Shown here: one piece after another, positions 7,097 through 14,160 of the stretch
Layout of the letters: every line of letters starts with the position of its first letter
Numbering within the stretch: the stretch's first letter is position 1
Assembly: GCA_017523995.1 (NCBI GenBank)
Contig: JAFWUX010000045.1
Coordinates: 1-17,213 of the forward strand
Source: Oscillospiraceae bacterium
GTDB taxonomy: Bacteria; Bacillota_A; Clostridia; Oscillospirales; Ruminococcaceae
DNA length: 17,213 nucleotides
Direction of reading: 5' to 3'
Position numbers and translations under genes: made by a program
Notes under the pieces: model-generated
What the model saw: only the letters and a program-made list of their open reading frames with translations
Told to the model about the DNA's origin: nothing
The model's database searches: none

Positions 7097-8805
7097 AAGA
7101 CATTGATTTTATTGACGCGCTCAGTCAGATTGATCCGGAACTTGCCGACAGCTATCTGAACGGAGCATCTTCGGCAGAGCAGAAAACCGTCCCCGAAATA
7201 GCCGTCACAAAGACAGCAGCAACACCGCCCGCAGTGCATCTGCGCAGATTAAAGCTGATCTCCGCAGTCGGTATGCTCGGCAGTGTGGCAGCATGTGCCG
7301 CGCTGGCGTTCGGTATCTGGAAGCTCTCGACGCCCGAGCTCTCATTCACAGAGCAGAACTCAGAAATGTCTGCTATTTCGCTGGAGGCTGACACCCCCGA
7401 TGATTCCGCCGATTCCACAGCCAAAGTCACCGATGCAGCAGATACCCCAACGGAAACTGTCACGGCTGCTGCAGCGACTGAAAAAGCATCTTCCAAGAAA
7501 ACAGCAGTCTCCAAGCAGGCAGCGGCAGATACGACAAAAGCGACGGAGCAGAAATCCAGCCCCGCGCAGAAAACGAATGCAAATCAGAACACAAATTCCA
7601 ATCAGAATCAGAAAACAAACGCCGCACAAACCACCGCTCCGGCATCCGGAAAAACAGGCAAAACAACGGCACAGACCACAGCAAAGCAGGCAAAGACAAC
7701 TGCCGCAAAGCAGGATGATATGCTGACTGTTCCGAACTTTGTCGGGATGCCGCTGGATGAAATAACGGATCGATACAGCGATACCTACATGATCCGCGTT
7801 GAAAGCGGCGGCTACAGTGATTACGATCTCGGTATTGTGTATGAACAGTCGGTTCCTGCAGGCACGAAGATCCCTGTAAACGAGGTCATTCACATCAGAA
7901 GTTCATATGGTGTCCAGCCGGATTCGCCGATTCCGGATGTCTGCGGCATGGAAAAGGACAAGGCCATTCGTTTGATCCGGAAAGCAGGCTTCGATCCGTT
8001 AGACCAGTGGTCCAATTTCACAGAGGAACCTTTCGGAACCGTGTTCCGCACAAAAGAATGCGAGGACGGCAGAGTGCTGCTCTATGTCTCAAACGGCATC
8101 GGCGGCAAAATGCCCGATCTTGTCGGAATGCCGTTTAGCGAAGCAATGGATCTGTATGGGGATTCAATCGAAATTGTCATTTCTGCCTATGTTACTTCCG
8201 ACAAGCAGATCGGAACAATTCTGGAGCAGTCTGTCGAGCCGGGCACCGAAATCAAGCGTGACTTCGATTATACCACCCCGCGGCATGACCGCACAAGAGT
8301 ATTTATTACGATAGCAGGAACCGGCAGTATGCTGGAACCGGTCGATCATATGCCTGACATGGTCGGCAGTGTCCTCAGTATGGGATTGTATGATTCCCCG
8401 GAGGCGCTGCAAACGATCATGACTGCAAACGCACATGTTGCCCTTGACTATGTATTTGACGGGCATTCAGATGCACCCTTCGGTACAGTTCTCTCCCAGT
8501 TCCCTGCACCCGGTGAACCGGTCTGGGAAAACAGTACCGTTACACTTTTCATTTCCAAACCGGAGAATGATGAGGATGAGTCCGTATCACTCCCCGCTCT
8601 GACAGGCAAACCGCTTTCGGAAGCGATCAACGCGATCAGTTCCTACGGATGCAAGCCGATTATCGGCAAAAATGTCTTCCGTCCCGACCTGCCGGATTTC
8701 ACGGTGGTTGAAACGGTCCCTGGCGATCTGAGCAACATCCGGAAAGGCAGCGGTGTTCGTCTCATCATTTCTGTTACCAACCCCCTGCTCGCTGATCCCG
8801 AGTAA
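7093..8805 (+). CDS. Membrane protein with anti-sigma-like N-terminus and about five PASTA-like repeats
   Basis: A 570-aa protein. Residues 1-54 are cytoplasmic (IDALSQIDPELADSYLNGA resembles the short sigma-binding end of Ruminococcus sigma partners). Residues 55-78 form one membrane helix (LISAVGMLGSVAACAALAFG), with basic residues before it. About residues 80-208 are an extracellular stalk rich in Ala, Thr, Lys, Gln and Asn. Residues 211-567 hold about five PASTA-like repeats, each starting like VPNFVGMPLDEI, IPDVCGM, MPDLVGMPFSEA, MPDMVGS or LPALTGKPLSEA, and most containing a G-T/I-V...QxxxPG turn. PASTA domains on PrkC/PknB kinases bind muropeptides or lipid II. No kinase or transpeptidase domain is present. 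The start at 7093 has AGGAGG 7 bases upstream; an earlier in-frame ATG (7006) lies inside the sigma gene. Role as anti-sigma and wall sensor is inferred. Confidence 0.82.
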   Translation: MKDIDFIDALSQIDPELADSYLNGASSAEQKTVPEIAVTKTAATPPAVHLRRLKLISAVGMLGSVAACAALAFGIWKLSTPELSFTEQNSEMSAISLEADTPDDSADSTAKVTDAADTPTETVTAAAATEKASSKKTAVSKQAAADTTKATEQKSSPAQKTNANQNTNSNQNQKTNAAQTTAPASGKTGKTTAQTTAKQAKTTAAKQDDMLTVPNFVGMPLDEITDRYSDTYMIRVESGGYSDYDLGIVYEQSVPAGTKIPVNEVIHIRSSYGVQPDSPIPDVCGMEKDKAIRLIRKAGFDPLDQWSNFTEEPFGTVFRTKECEDGRVLLYVSNGIGGKMPDLVGMPFSEAMDLYGDSIEIVISAYVTSDKQIGTILEQSVEPGTEIKRDFDYTTPRHDRTRVFITIAGTGSMLEPVDHMPDMVGSVLSMGLYDSPEALQTIMTANAHVALDYVFDGHSDAPFGTVLSQFPAPGEPVWENSTVTLFISKPENDEDESVSLPALTGKPLSEAINAISSYGCKPIIGKNVFRPDLPDFTVVETVPGDLSNIRKGSGVRLIISVTNPLLADPE

Positions 8806-8883
8806 TCGGGCTACAGCGCCTATCCGGTCATGATTGCAATCAGTATCGCAATCGCAGCTGTAAGCCTTGTCTTTTCCAAATAG
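8806..8883 (+). pseudogene. Relic of a hydrophobic C-terminal anchor segment
   Basis: Directly after the TAA of the PASTA gene, and in the same frame, 25 codons read SGYSAYPVMIAISIAIAA, then VSLVFSK and a stop (TAG, 8881-8883). A glycine-rich start, about 17 hydrophobic residues and a terminal lysine resemble the end of a sortase-type or single-helix wall anchor. There is no LPxTG motif and no start with a ribosome binding site, so this is probably the tail of a lost gene. It meets the truncated AAA+ gene at about 8880-8890. Confidence 0.4.
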
Positions 8884-8960
8884 AAGGAATCGCCGGTATC
8901 CTTCATGAGAATGGACTGCTCCCGACAGATCATCTGATTGAAACAGACCGAAGTGGTCTG

Positions 8961-10349
8961 GTGGCTGGTTATGGCGGACAAACCGCACTGAAAACACAGG
9001 AAGTAATTGAAAAAGCAATGGGCGGTATGCTGTTTATTGATGAGGCATACGCACTCGTGCAGGATGAAAGCGGTGTAGATTACGGGCATGAAGCGGTCGC
9101 GGCACTTATAAAAGCAATGGAGGATTACCGCGGTAAATTCTGTGTCATACTGGCAGGCTATCGCATTCCGATGGAGAAGATGATAGCTTCCAATCCCGGA
9201 TTTGCATCACGCATCCAGTTCACGCTCCAATTTCCGGACTATACACGAAACGAATTGAAACAAATCTCACAACTGATGCTGCAATCGCGTAATTACGCAA
9301 TCAGTGAAACAGCTATGGATAAGCTTTTGGATATTACCGATTTCAAACGCAAAGAACCGAATTTTGCAAATGCAAGGGAAGTACGCTCGTTACTGGAACA
9401 GATCATCATGAGTCAAAGTCTGCGTACAGTCGGTACGAACGACCGTGAACTTACACTGGCTGACGTCAATGCCTATATCAGAGATGCAAAACTGTCGTTA
9501 CCTGTTTCTGACAGCACATCCAAACGGATTCTGTCAGCAGAAGAAGAACTGGAACAGTTGATTGGACTGACAGCTGTAAAACGCATGATCCGAAAGATAC
9601 GTGCCTATGCTGTTCGTAATCAGAATGATTCAAATTTCAATCTGCATATGTGCTTTTACGGAAATCCCGGAACAGGCAAAACGGAAGTAGCAAGACTGCT
9701 TTCACGGATTCTTTACGATGCAGGAATACTATCAGAAGCAAAATGTATTGAAACAGATGCGCATGGATTGATCGGACGTTATGTCGGAGAAACAGCGCCC
9801 AAAACACGCAGCAAAATCGAAGAGGCAATGGGCGGCGTACTCTTTATTGACGAAGCATACAGTCTGACTGAAAGTGACGGGCATTATGGTGATGAAGCGA
9901 TTTCTGTTCTGCTTAAGGAAATGGAAGATAATCGAGGACAATTCTGTGTGGTGCTCGCGGGGTATAAAGAAAAGATGCAGCAGATGCTCAGAACCAATCC
10001 TGGCATGACATCCAGAATACCGTTTACACTGGATTTTCCGGATTATTCACAGGATGAGCTCCGAGAAATTGCCATTCTTCTTTTAGATACAAAAGGTTAT
10101 CAGATCGAGGATGCAGCACTGGAACTTGTGCTTGATATCTGTAAATATGAAAGAAGCGGGAATGATTATGCCAACGCACGCACGCTGCGGAATATACTGG
10201 ATCAAGTTTTATTAAACCAAAACCTTCGCACTGAACATTCAGTTGGAGATAACTCCATTTTGAGAACGGATGTGGAAGAATACATTCAGGATGAGCAGAT
10301 TGATTTGAACCGTTCATCAAAGCAACCGGGAAAGATAGGTTTTTCATAA
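8961..10349 (+). CDS. AAA+ ATPase of the SpoVK/CbbX type, 5'-truncated
   Basis: Two tandem AAA+ modules of the SpoVK/CbbX type. The first is cut: it has Walker B (GGMLFIDEAYAL, residues 21-32), sensor 1 (CVILAGY) and the arginine-finger loop (NPGFASRIQFTLQFPDY), but no Walker A. The second is complete: Walker A GNPGTGKT (234-241), Walker B GGVLFIDEAYSL (291-302), CVVLAGY and NPGMTSRIPFTLDFPDY. Homologous sequence continues in frame upstream of the GTG at 8961, from about 8886 (GIAGILHENGLLPTDHL, then ETDRSGLVAGY). The frame is therefore right, but the 5' part with the first P-loop is gone and no ribosome binding site precedes 8961. It is probably a decayed gene, though the second module could still be functional if expressed. 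The specific substrate cannot be told. Confidence 0.8.
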   Translation: MAGYGGQTALKTQEVIEKAMGGMLFIDEAYALVQDESGVDYGHEAVAALIKAMEDYRGKFCVILAGYRIPMEKMIASNPGFASRIQFTLQFPDYTRNELKQISQLMLQSRNYAISETAMDKLLDITDFKRKEPNFANAREVRSLLEQIIMSQSLRTVGTNDRELTLADVNAYIRDAKLSLPVSDSTSKRILSAEEELEQLIGLTAVKRMIRKIRAYAVRNQNDSNFNLHMCFYGNPGTGKTEVARLLSRILYDAGILSEAKCIETDAHGLIGRYVGETAPKTRSKIEEAMGGVLFIDEAYSLTESDGHYGDEAISVLLKEMEDNRGQFCVVLAGYKEKMQQMLRTNPGMTSRIPFTLDFPDYSQDELREIAILLLDTKGYQIEDAALELVLDICKYERSGNDYANARTLRNILDQVLLNQNLRTEHSVGDNSILRTDVEEYIQDEQIDLNRSSKQPGKIGFS

Positions 10350-10416
10350 GGAAATCAGATTCAACATGATTATGCAGGCATCTGTACCACTCCCGAACGG
10401 AAAAGCGCTGTAAGGG

Positions 10417-10445
10417 TTGATTTCATCCGGCAAATGTGATATACT
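10417..10445 (+). promoter_or_regulatory. Promoter of the DUF3990 two-gene unit
   Basis: TTGATT (10417-10422), a 17-base spacer, and TATACT (10440-10445) with TGA in front, giving an extended -10. The ATG follows 38 bases later. It makes the pair independent of the AAA+ gene upstream. Confidence 0.7.
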
Positions 10446-10483
10446 ATAGTAAAAGAATACTGAAATCAGAAGAGGGCTAAACT

Positions 10484-10948
10484 ATGGGCAAAATGCTTGT
10501 CTATCACGGAAGCTATACTGAAGTACAGCAGCCGCGAATCATTGTCGGGCGCAACACTAAGGACTTTGGAACAGGTTTCTATTGCACAGTCATAAAAGAG
10601 CAGGCTGAACGCTGGGCAAAGAGATATGCAACGCCGGTTGTAAATATCTATTCGCTGCTCATCAATGAAAAGCTTAATATTCTCGAATTCAAGGAAATGA
10701 CGGATGAGTGGCTGGATTTCATTATTGCCTGCCGCAGCGGTAAGCCTCACCAACATGATATAGTGATCGGCGCAATGGCAAATGACCAGATTTACAACTA
10801 TGTATCCGACTATATCGACGGCGTCATAACCAGAGAACAGTTCTGGATGCTCGCAAAATTCAAGTATCCGACACATCAGATCAATTTCTGCTCAGAACAA
10901 GCTCTTTCCTGCCTGACATTCTATAAATCGGAGGCTGTCAGAAAATGA
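10484..10948 (+). CDS. DUF3990 protein, ADP-ribosyltransferase-like (putative toxin)
   Basis: A 154-aa cytoplasmic protein without signal peptide. It matches the DUF3990 pattern from end to end: VYHGSYTEVQQP, KDFGTGFYCTVIKEQAERWA, HDIVIGAMANDQIYNYV, and HQINFCSEQALSCLTF. The first, second and last blocks resemble the H-Y-[E/Q] core of ADP-ribosyltransferase folds (His8, Tyr33, and Gln132 or Glu138 as candidates). That relation is general knowledge of the family and not proven here. The stop overlaps the start of the next gene (ATGA), and the pair has its own promoter: a toxin-antitoxin-like layout. The ribosome binding site is weak (AGAGGG, 10 bases before the ATG). The target is unknown. Confidence 0.8.
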   Translation: MGKMLVYHGSYTEVQQPRIIVGRNTKDFGTGFYCTVIKEQAERWAKRYATPVVNIYSLLINEKLNILEFKEMTDEWLDFIIACRSGKPHQHDIVIGAMANDQIYNYVSDYIDGVITREQFWMLAKFKYPTHQINFCSEQALSCLTFYKSEAVRK

Positions 10949-11403
10949 ACGGACGCGAAGATAAAAAGGGCAATGATCTTTTCTATACTTGCAGTCTGAT
11001 TGAATATATTTCAAGAAAAACGCATAATCATCCGGCTGCTGTTGCAAACGCTTTAGGAAAAGAGCAAATCGCCAAAATATACGACCTTGCTGACATTTAT
11101 CACAGCGATAATATTGACAGAGTATCCGATGATTTCATTGCAGAGTGCGGAATCAGAGAAGGTTTTTTCGATAACATCTCATCCTGTGAATATGCTGTTC
11201 CGTCTCATTGGGATATCGGTAAAGTCTATAAGCGGTTGATTCTTTCTGTAGCAGATAATAAAGACTGCGGCATCGTCGAAGCACTGGCAGAAGTATTCGA
11301 CTCCCCTATTGTGGATCTGATTGAAGACTACAACAGCAGTTTTTATTATGATAATCCTTCCACCATATTTGCAACCTATCAGAACAACTGCATTCCGGAA
11401 TAA
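10945..11403 (+). CDS. Conserved hypothetical partner of the DUF3990 protein (candidate antitoxin)
   Basis: A 152-aa soluble, acidic protein with no signal peptide or membrane helix. The first half (LFYTCSLIEYISRKTHNHPA, then ALGKEQIAKIYDLADIYHSD) looks helical. The second half contains HWDIGKVYKRLILSVAD and IVDLIEDYNSSFYYDNPS. I do not recognise a named domain; a DUF3791-like role as the usual neighbour of DUF3990 is possible but the sequence similarity is not clear to me. Its ATG overlaps the stop of the DUF3990 gene, and CGGAGG lies about 10 bases upstream. Antitoxin function is inferred only from position and coupling. Confidence 0.65.
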   Translation: MNGREDKKGNDLFYTCSLIEYISRKTHNHPAAVANALGKEQIAKIYDLADIYHSDNIDRVSDDFIAECGIREGFFDNISSCEYAVPSHWDIGKVYKRLILSVADNKDCGIVEALAEVFDSPIVDLIEDYNSSFYYDNPSTIFATYQNNCIPE

Positions 11404-11442
11404 CAGGTCTTCTATGCTTTAGAAGAATGCTGTCTTTTTCTT
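11403..11442 (+). terminator. Terminator after the DUF3990 unit
   Basis: ACAG...CTTCTA-tgctt-TAGAAG...CTGT forms an interrupted stem (11403-11433), followed by CTTTTTCTT. It starts right at the stop codon of the second gene. Confidence 0.6.
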
Positions 11443-11640
11443 AATATATATACCAAAATATGGTGCTCCGCTTAGATACAATGGGGCGACGATTCTCTCG
11501 GTCCATATTTCATACATCAATTTGACATTAATTTCGAAAATCACTGTTTTTGACGCATTTACAGGAGTATTCTGCAATTTATGATTGTGCTGCTGTTGTA
11601 AACTGTTCTATTGGTATAAAATATAATCTTTATCATTGTT

Positions 11641-11658
11641 GCAGCCCTACAGGGCTGC
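11641..11658 (+). repeat. Perfect 7-bp hairpin
   Basis: GCAGCCC-TACA-GGGCTGC, a GC-rich stem with a tetraloop, about 20 bases after a TATAAA-like box. It is followed by GGCTTTCATC, a poor U-tract, so it is not a convincing terminator. Confidence 0.55.
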
Positions 11659-11687
11659 GGCTTTCATCTCATACCTATACAATATAT

Positions 11688-11726
11688 ATGAGCCAGTGAA
11701 GATTAAATCAATCTCCACTGGCTCAT
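11688..11726 (-). repeat. Large inverted repeat, likely 3' hairpin of the dockerin relic
   Basis: Two 17-bp arms (11688-11704 and 11710-11726; ATGAGCCAGTG at one end, CACTGGCTCAT at the other) around a 5-base loop. The single mismatch is A-C on the plus strand but a G-U pair on the minus-strand RNA, which suggests a minus-strand transcript. It lies about 47 bases beyond the stop of the orphan dockerin gene. No U-tract follows on either strand. Confidence 0.55.
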
Positions 11727-11772
11727 TCTATGCTGCGTGTTCGGTTATCATTCATGCAAACAAAGCACAAAA

Positions 11773-12024
11773 CTATTTTATCAGTCCGCGCTTCATCATG
11801 GATAAGTCACGGGCATCTAGTTGATTATCATTGTTGAAATCTGTCGCTTTCCAGTCTGCCGGATTCATATCGGGCACAGTCAGCAGCCATTTTTGCAATA
11901 ATACAGCATCCGTGATATTGAACGCACCGTCAGCATTCACATCGCCCTTTATCACCTGAGGCGTCCATTCGGAAATTGATGTTACAGTCGGCGTCCATGC
12001 AGGATGTGATTCGTCTTGTTTCAT
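11773..12024 (-). pseudogene. Orphan dockerin module (3' remnant of a cellulosomal protein)
   Basis: The C-terminal 58 or so codons (11776-11952) form a complete type I-like dockerin. The first calcium loop is GDVNADGAFNITDAVLLQKW; the second is DFNNDNQLDARDLSMMKRGL. A Thr/Pro/Trp linker (PAWTPTVTSISEWTPQVI) precedes it, as between an enzyme and its dockerin. No catalytic domain, signal peptide or ribosome binding site lies upstream: the in-frame ATG at 12024 has no Shine-Dalgarno, and the DNA beyond it becomes the promoter region of the divergent GH105 gene. It is most simply the tail left when the rest of a dockerin enzyme was deleted. A dockerin anchors its protein to scaffoldin cohesins; alone it would have nothing to deliver. 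Confidence 0.75.
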
Positions 12025-12071
12025 CAGAAAAAACTGTATGCACGAAATCAAAGAGAAATGACAATAAAACA

Positions 12072-12100
12072 TTGCATCCATCCGCAGAGCATGGTATACT
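12072..12100 (+). promoter_or_regulatory. Promoter of the GH105 gene
   Basis: TTGCAT (12072-12077), a 17-base spacer, and TATACT (12095-12100) preceded by TGG (extended -10). The start codon is 41 bases downstream. Confidence 0.7.
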
Positions 12101-12141
12101 AAAGGCAAATCAGCGAAACTGCCATGGAGGGAGCAGATCAC

Positions 12142-13743
12142 ATGAAACAAAGCGTATTGCATTTCAGAATTACTTCCGCTCTACTGAGTTTTCTGCTCGT
12201 GCTCAGCAGTACCGGCGGCATCACATCTCCTCTAACTGTCCGTGCTGCAAGTACAGAGCCTTCCGCGGAACTGTATGACTCTCAGGAGGTACCGAATAGC
12301 GATTATTCAATCGGCATAACGAGTGAAAGCGTCAGGCAGGTGCAGCATCTCGCTGACGTTCTATACGAGAAAAATCTTGATAATTTCAGCAGCAGAAACG
12401 GCGGTTTTACGTGGGACACAGAAAGGAAAAAGAGAAGCTGGACATATTATAACGGCATCATGATGGACGCATATCTCATGTTGGATGACTATATTCCGAA
12501 TGAAGTGCGAACCTATCCAGCGGTGAATTCGTTTTATGATGCGAATATCACTTACAGCGGAACTTCGGCTGCGGTCGATACAACCGGAAACGCAGACAAT
12601 TATTATAGAGAAAATGAGCTTGATTCAATTCCGCCTGTCCGTGCGATGTTCGATTTGCTCCGAAGCGACATTCCTTCGGAGGACGAACGAGAAAAATACA
12701 GACGGATGATCCTTCGTGTCTATGATCTCATGACAAATCAATATCCGACTGTTGAAGGGACAGACGGCAATTTCCGGCATAAGCACGGCAATGTCAGCAG
12801 CAGCTGGAACAGCTTTCCGATTGCACTGGACGGTCTTTACATGGCGACGCCCTTTTTCATGGAACTTGCAAATGCTGTAGAGAACGGCTATATTGATGCT
12901 GCGGATGGGGAGATTGTACCGGATGAACTCTATGGCGCGGCTGCTGCACGCATGCTCTGGATCGGTGAACATCTCTATGATCCGCAGACTGGGCTTTATC
13001 ATCACGGCTGGGGACCTCAGGCAGGTCTGAACGGACAATTCTGGCTTCGCGCTGTGGGCTGGTATGCTGCTGCACTGTCAGATGTCATCAGTATGCTTCC
13101 AGCGCGCTTTGCGGATCAACGCAAGCAGCTCATAGAGATCGAAACACAACTCTTTGACGGTATGCTGCAATATCAGGATCCCGAAAACGGTATGTGGTAT
13201 AATATCATCAACCGCGACGGAACGCTTAAGCGGTCTTCAACCTACAATCTTCCTGAATCCTCCGGCACGGTGCTGATTGCATATGCAATGCTGAAATCCT
13301 ATTCTGAAGGATGGATCGGTGACAGCTACTGTGAAGCAGGACTGCGCGCCTTCAACGGCACTGTCCGGACTCAGCTTGACGGAGACAGCTTCCGCAATAT
13401 CTATCTTTCCTCCGGCGTCGGCACAACGGCAGAAAGCTATCTTGTAAACGGCTACAAAGTCAATGAGGCGAAGGGTGTGGCACCCCTGATGATGGCGGCT
13501 TGCTTTGCGAATCAGGCGGCTGAGCGCTATCATTCAGACAGCATTCAGTGCGGCGGTGATGTCAATGCAGACGGCACTTTCGATCATGCAGATGCAGTTT
13601 TGCTGCAAAAATGGCTGTTGGGTGTTTCGGATATCACCTTATTAAACTGGAAAAACGGAGATATGAATTCGGACGAGCGGCTTGATGCACGCGACCTGAC
13701 GCTGATGAAGCGAGCATTGATGCAACAAAACAGCAATGAATAA
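12142..13743 (+). CDS. Secreted GH105 unsaturated rhamnogalacturonyl hydrolase with dockerin
   Basis: 533 aa. A signal peptide (about residues 1-34, hydrophobic core ITSALLSFLLVLSS, probable cleavage near VRAAS) leads to an (alpha/alpha)6 GH105 (YteR/YesR-type) domain. This enzyme removes the 4,5-unsaturated uronic acid left at the non-reducing end when a lyase cuts pectin. Seen: IALDGLYMATPFFMEL with Asp230, matching the catalytic Asp of YteR; HHGWGPQAGLNGQFWLRAVG; LPESSGTVLIAYAMLKS. Residues 471-530 are a dockerin (GDVNADGTFDHADAVLLQKW; LDARDLTLMKRALM), so the enzyme likely joins a cellulosome. An earlier in-frame ATG (12124) contains the ribosome binding site GGAGGG; 12142 is the start, with a rather long spacing of 10. 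It partners the PL1 lyase 1.6 kb downstream. Confidence 0.9.
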   Translation: MKQSVLHFRITSALLSFLLVLSSTGGITSPLTVRAASTEPSAELYDSQEVPNSDYSIGITSESVRQVQHLADVLYEKNLDNFSSRNGGFTWDTERKKRSWTYYNGIMMDAYLMLDDYIPNEVRTYPAVNSFYDANITYSGTSAAVDTTGNADNYYRENELDSIPPVRAMFDLLRSDIPSEDEREKYRRMILRVYDLMTNQYPTVEGTDGNFRHKHGNVSSSWNSFPIALDGLYMATPFFMELANAVENGYIDAADGEIVPDELYGAAAARMLWIGEHLYDPQTGLYHHGWGPQAGLNGQFWLRAVGWYAAALSDVISMLPARFADQRKQLIEIETQLFDGMLQYQDPENGMWYNIINRDGTLKRSSTYNLPESSGTVLIAYAMLKSYSEGWIGDSYCEAGLRAFNGTVRTQLDGDSFRNIYLSSGVGTTAESYLVNGYKVNEAKGVAPLMMAACFANQAAERYHSDSIQCGGDVNADGTFDHADAVLLQKWLLGVSDITLLNWKNGDMNSDERLDARDLTLMKRALMQQNSNE

Positions 13744-13792
13744 GATTTTTCTGTATTAAGCGATTTCATTAAAGCTGCTTTGCGAATAAAAC

Positions 13793-13831
13793 GAAAGAGA
13801 CAGACTGCCCGTCGGCTGTCTGTCTCTCTTT
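13793..13831 (+). terminator. Terminator after the GH105 gene
   Basis: GAGACAGAC-T-GCC pairs with GGC-T-GTCTGTCTC around a CGTC loop (13797-13826), a strong GC-rich stem, followed by TCTTTCAT. On the minus strand it is followed by TTTCGTTTTATTC, so it may work in both directions. Confidence 0.7.
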
Positions 13832-13944
13832 CATATCTACACCAAGTATCTTCGTCTCGCGGAAACGCTGCAGATTCCCGTTTTACATAGGAATACTGAT
13901 TCTTCGTAAGCGTCAACCATTCTAGGCCACCTCATAAAGGCGAG

Positions 13945-14037
13945 TTGCTGCTTTCCTTGCGCGTTTTACTGCTTTCCTCGTCGCGCGCCGACGATTTCCT
14001 TCAGGCGATTCGATGCTTTCCGGAGCGCGAAATATTC
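13945..14037. repeat. Four degenerate ~22-bp tandem repeats
   Basis: The core CTTTCC (or ATTTCC) recurs at 13951, 13972, 13994 and 14016, spacing 21-22 bases. Each is preceded by TGCTG, ACTG, CG or ATG and followed within 10-15 bases by a GC-rich GCGCG or AGGCG block. There are no unique spacers, so this is not a CRISPR. It sits upstream of the promoter at 14098. The rest of 13832-14160 has no gene. Confidence 0.5.
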
Positions 14038-14073
14038 AGCGAAGGAAAACCGGGCGCATTATACGAAAGGATA

Positions 14074-14101
14074 GCAAGGAGAATCCGGCGATTTTCCTTG
14101 C
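14074..14101. promoter_or_regulatory. Inverted repeat overlapping a -35 box (possible operator)
   Basis: GCAAGGAGAAT and ATTTTCCTTGC are inverted copies (one mismatch) around CCGGCG. The right arm runs into the -35 box of the promoter at 14098-14126. The neighbouring broken ribbon-helix-helix gene makes an autoregulatory operator conceivable, but that is a guess. Confidence 0.4.
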
Positions 14102-14126
14102 TTTTTCGCTCGTTTTATGGTATAAT
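14098..14126 (+). promoter_or_regulatory. Promoter of the ribbon-helix-helix remnant and DUF2004-like gene
   Basis: TTGCTT (14098-14103), a 17-base spacer, and the perfect TATAAT (14121-14126) preceded by TGG. It is the best -10 box in the window. Confidence 0.75.
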
Positions 14127-14160
14127 ACAAGCAAGAAATAACGAACGGAAGAAGTGCGGT

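Larger units (their letters stand above)
11443..11772. other. Gene-free stretch with two hairpins
   Basis: No credible reading frame. It holds a possible extended -10 (TGGTATAAA, about 11612-11620), a short perfect hairpin at 11641-11658, and a large inverted repeat at 11688-11726. The first 170 bases (11443-11610) are AT-rich and show nothing I can assign. Confidence 0.5.

Noticed and set aside
7360..7893. Minus-strand frame rich in Cys, Leu, Phe and Arg opposite the PASTA protein stalk
   Set aside because: The composition is the reverse-complement artefact of the Ala/Thr/Lys/Gln/Asn-rich linker; there is no start context or recognisable domain.
12025..12162. Extension of the orphan dockerin frame up to 12162
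   Set aside because: Residues there (MQYALFHVICSLHGSF and on) are antisense to the GH105 promoter and signal peptide and do not look like an enzyme linker.
13945..14037. Repeat array that could be taken for a CRISPR
   Set aside because: Units are degenerate and contiguous at 21-22 bases with no constant-length unique spacers, and no cas gene is near.
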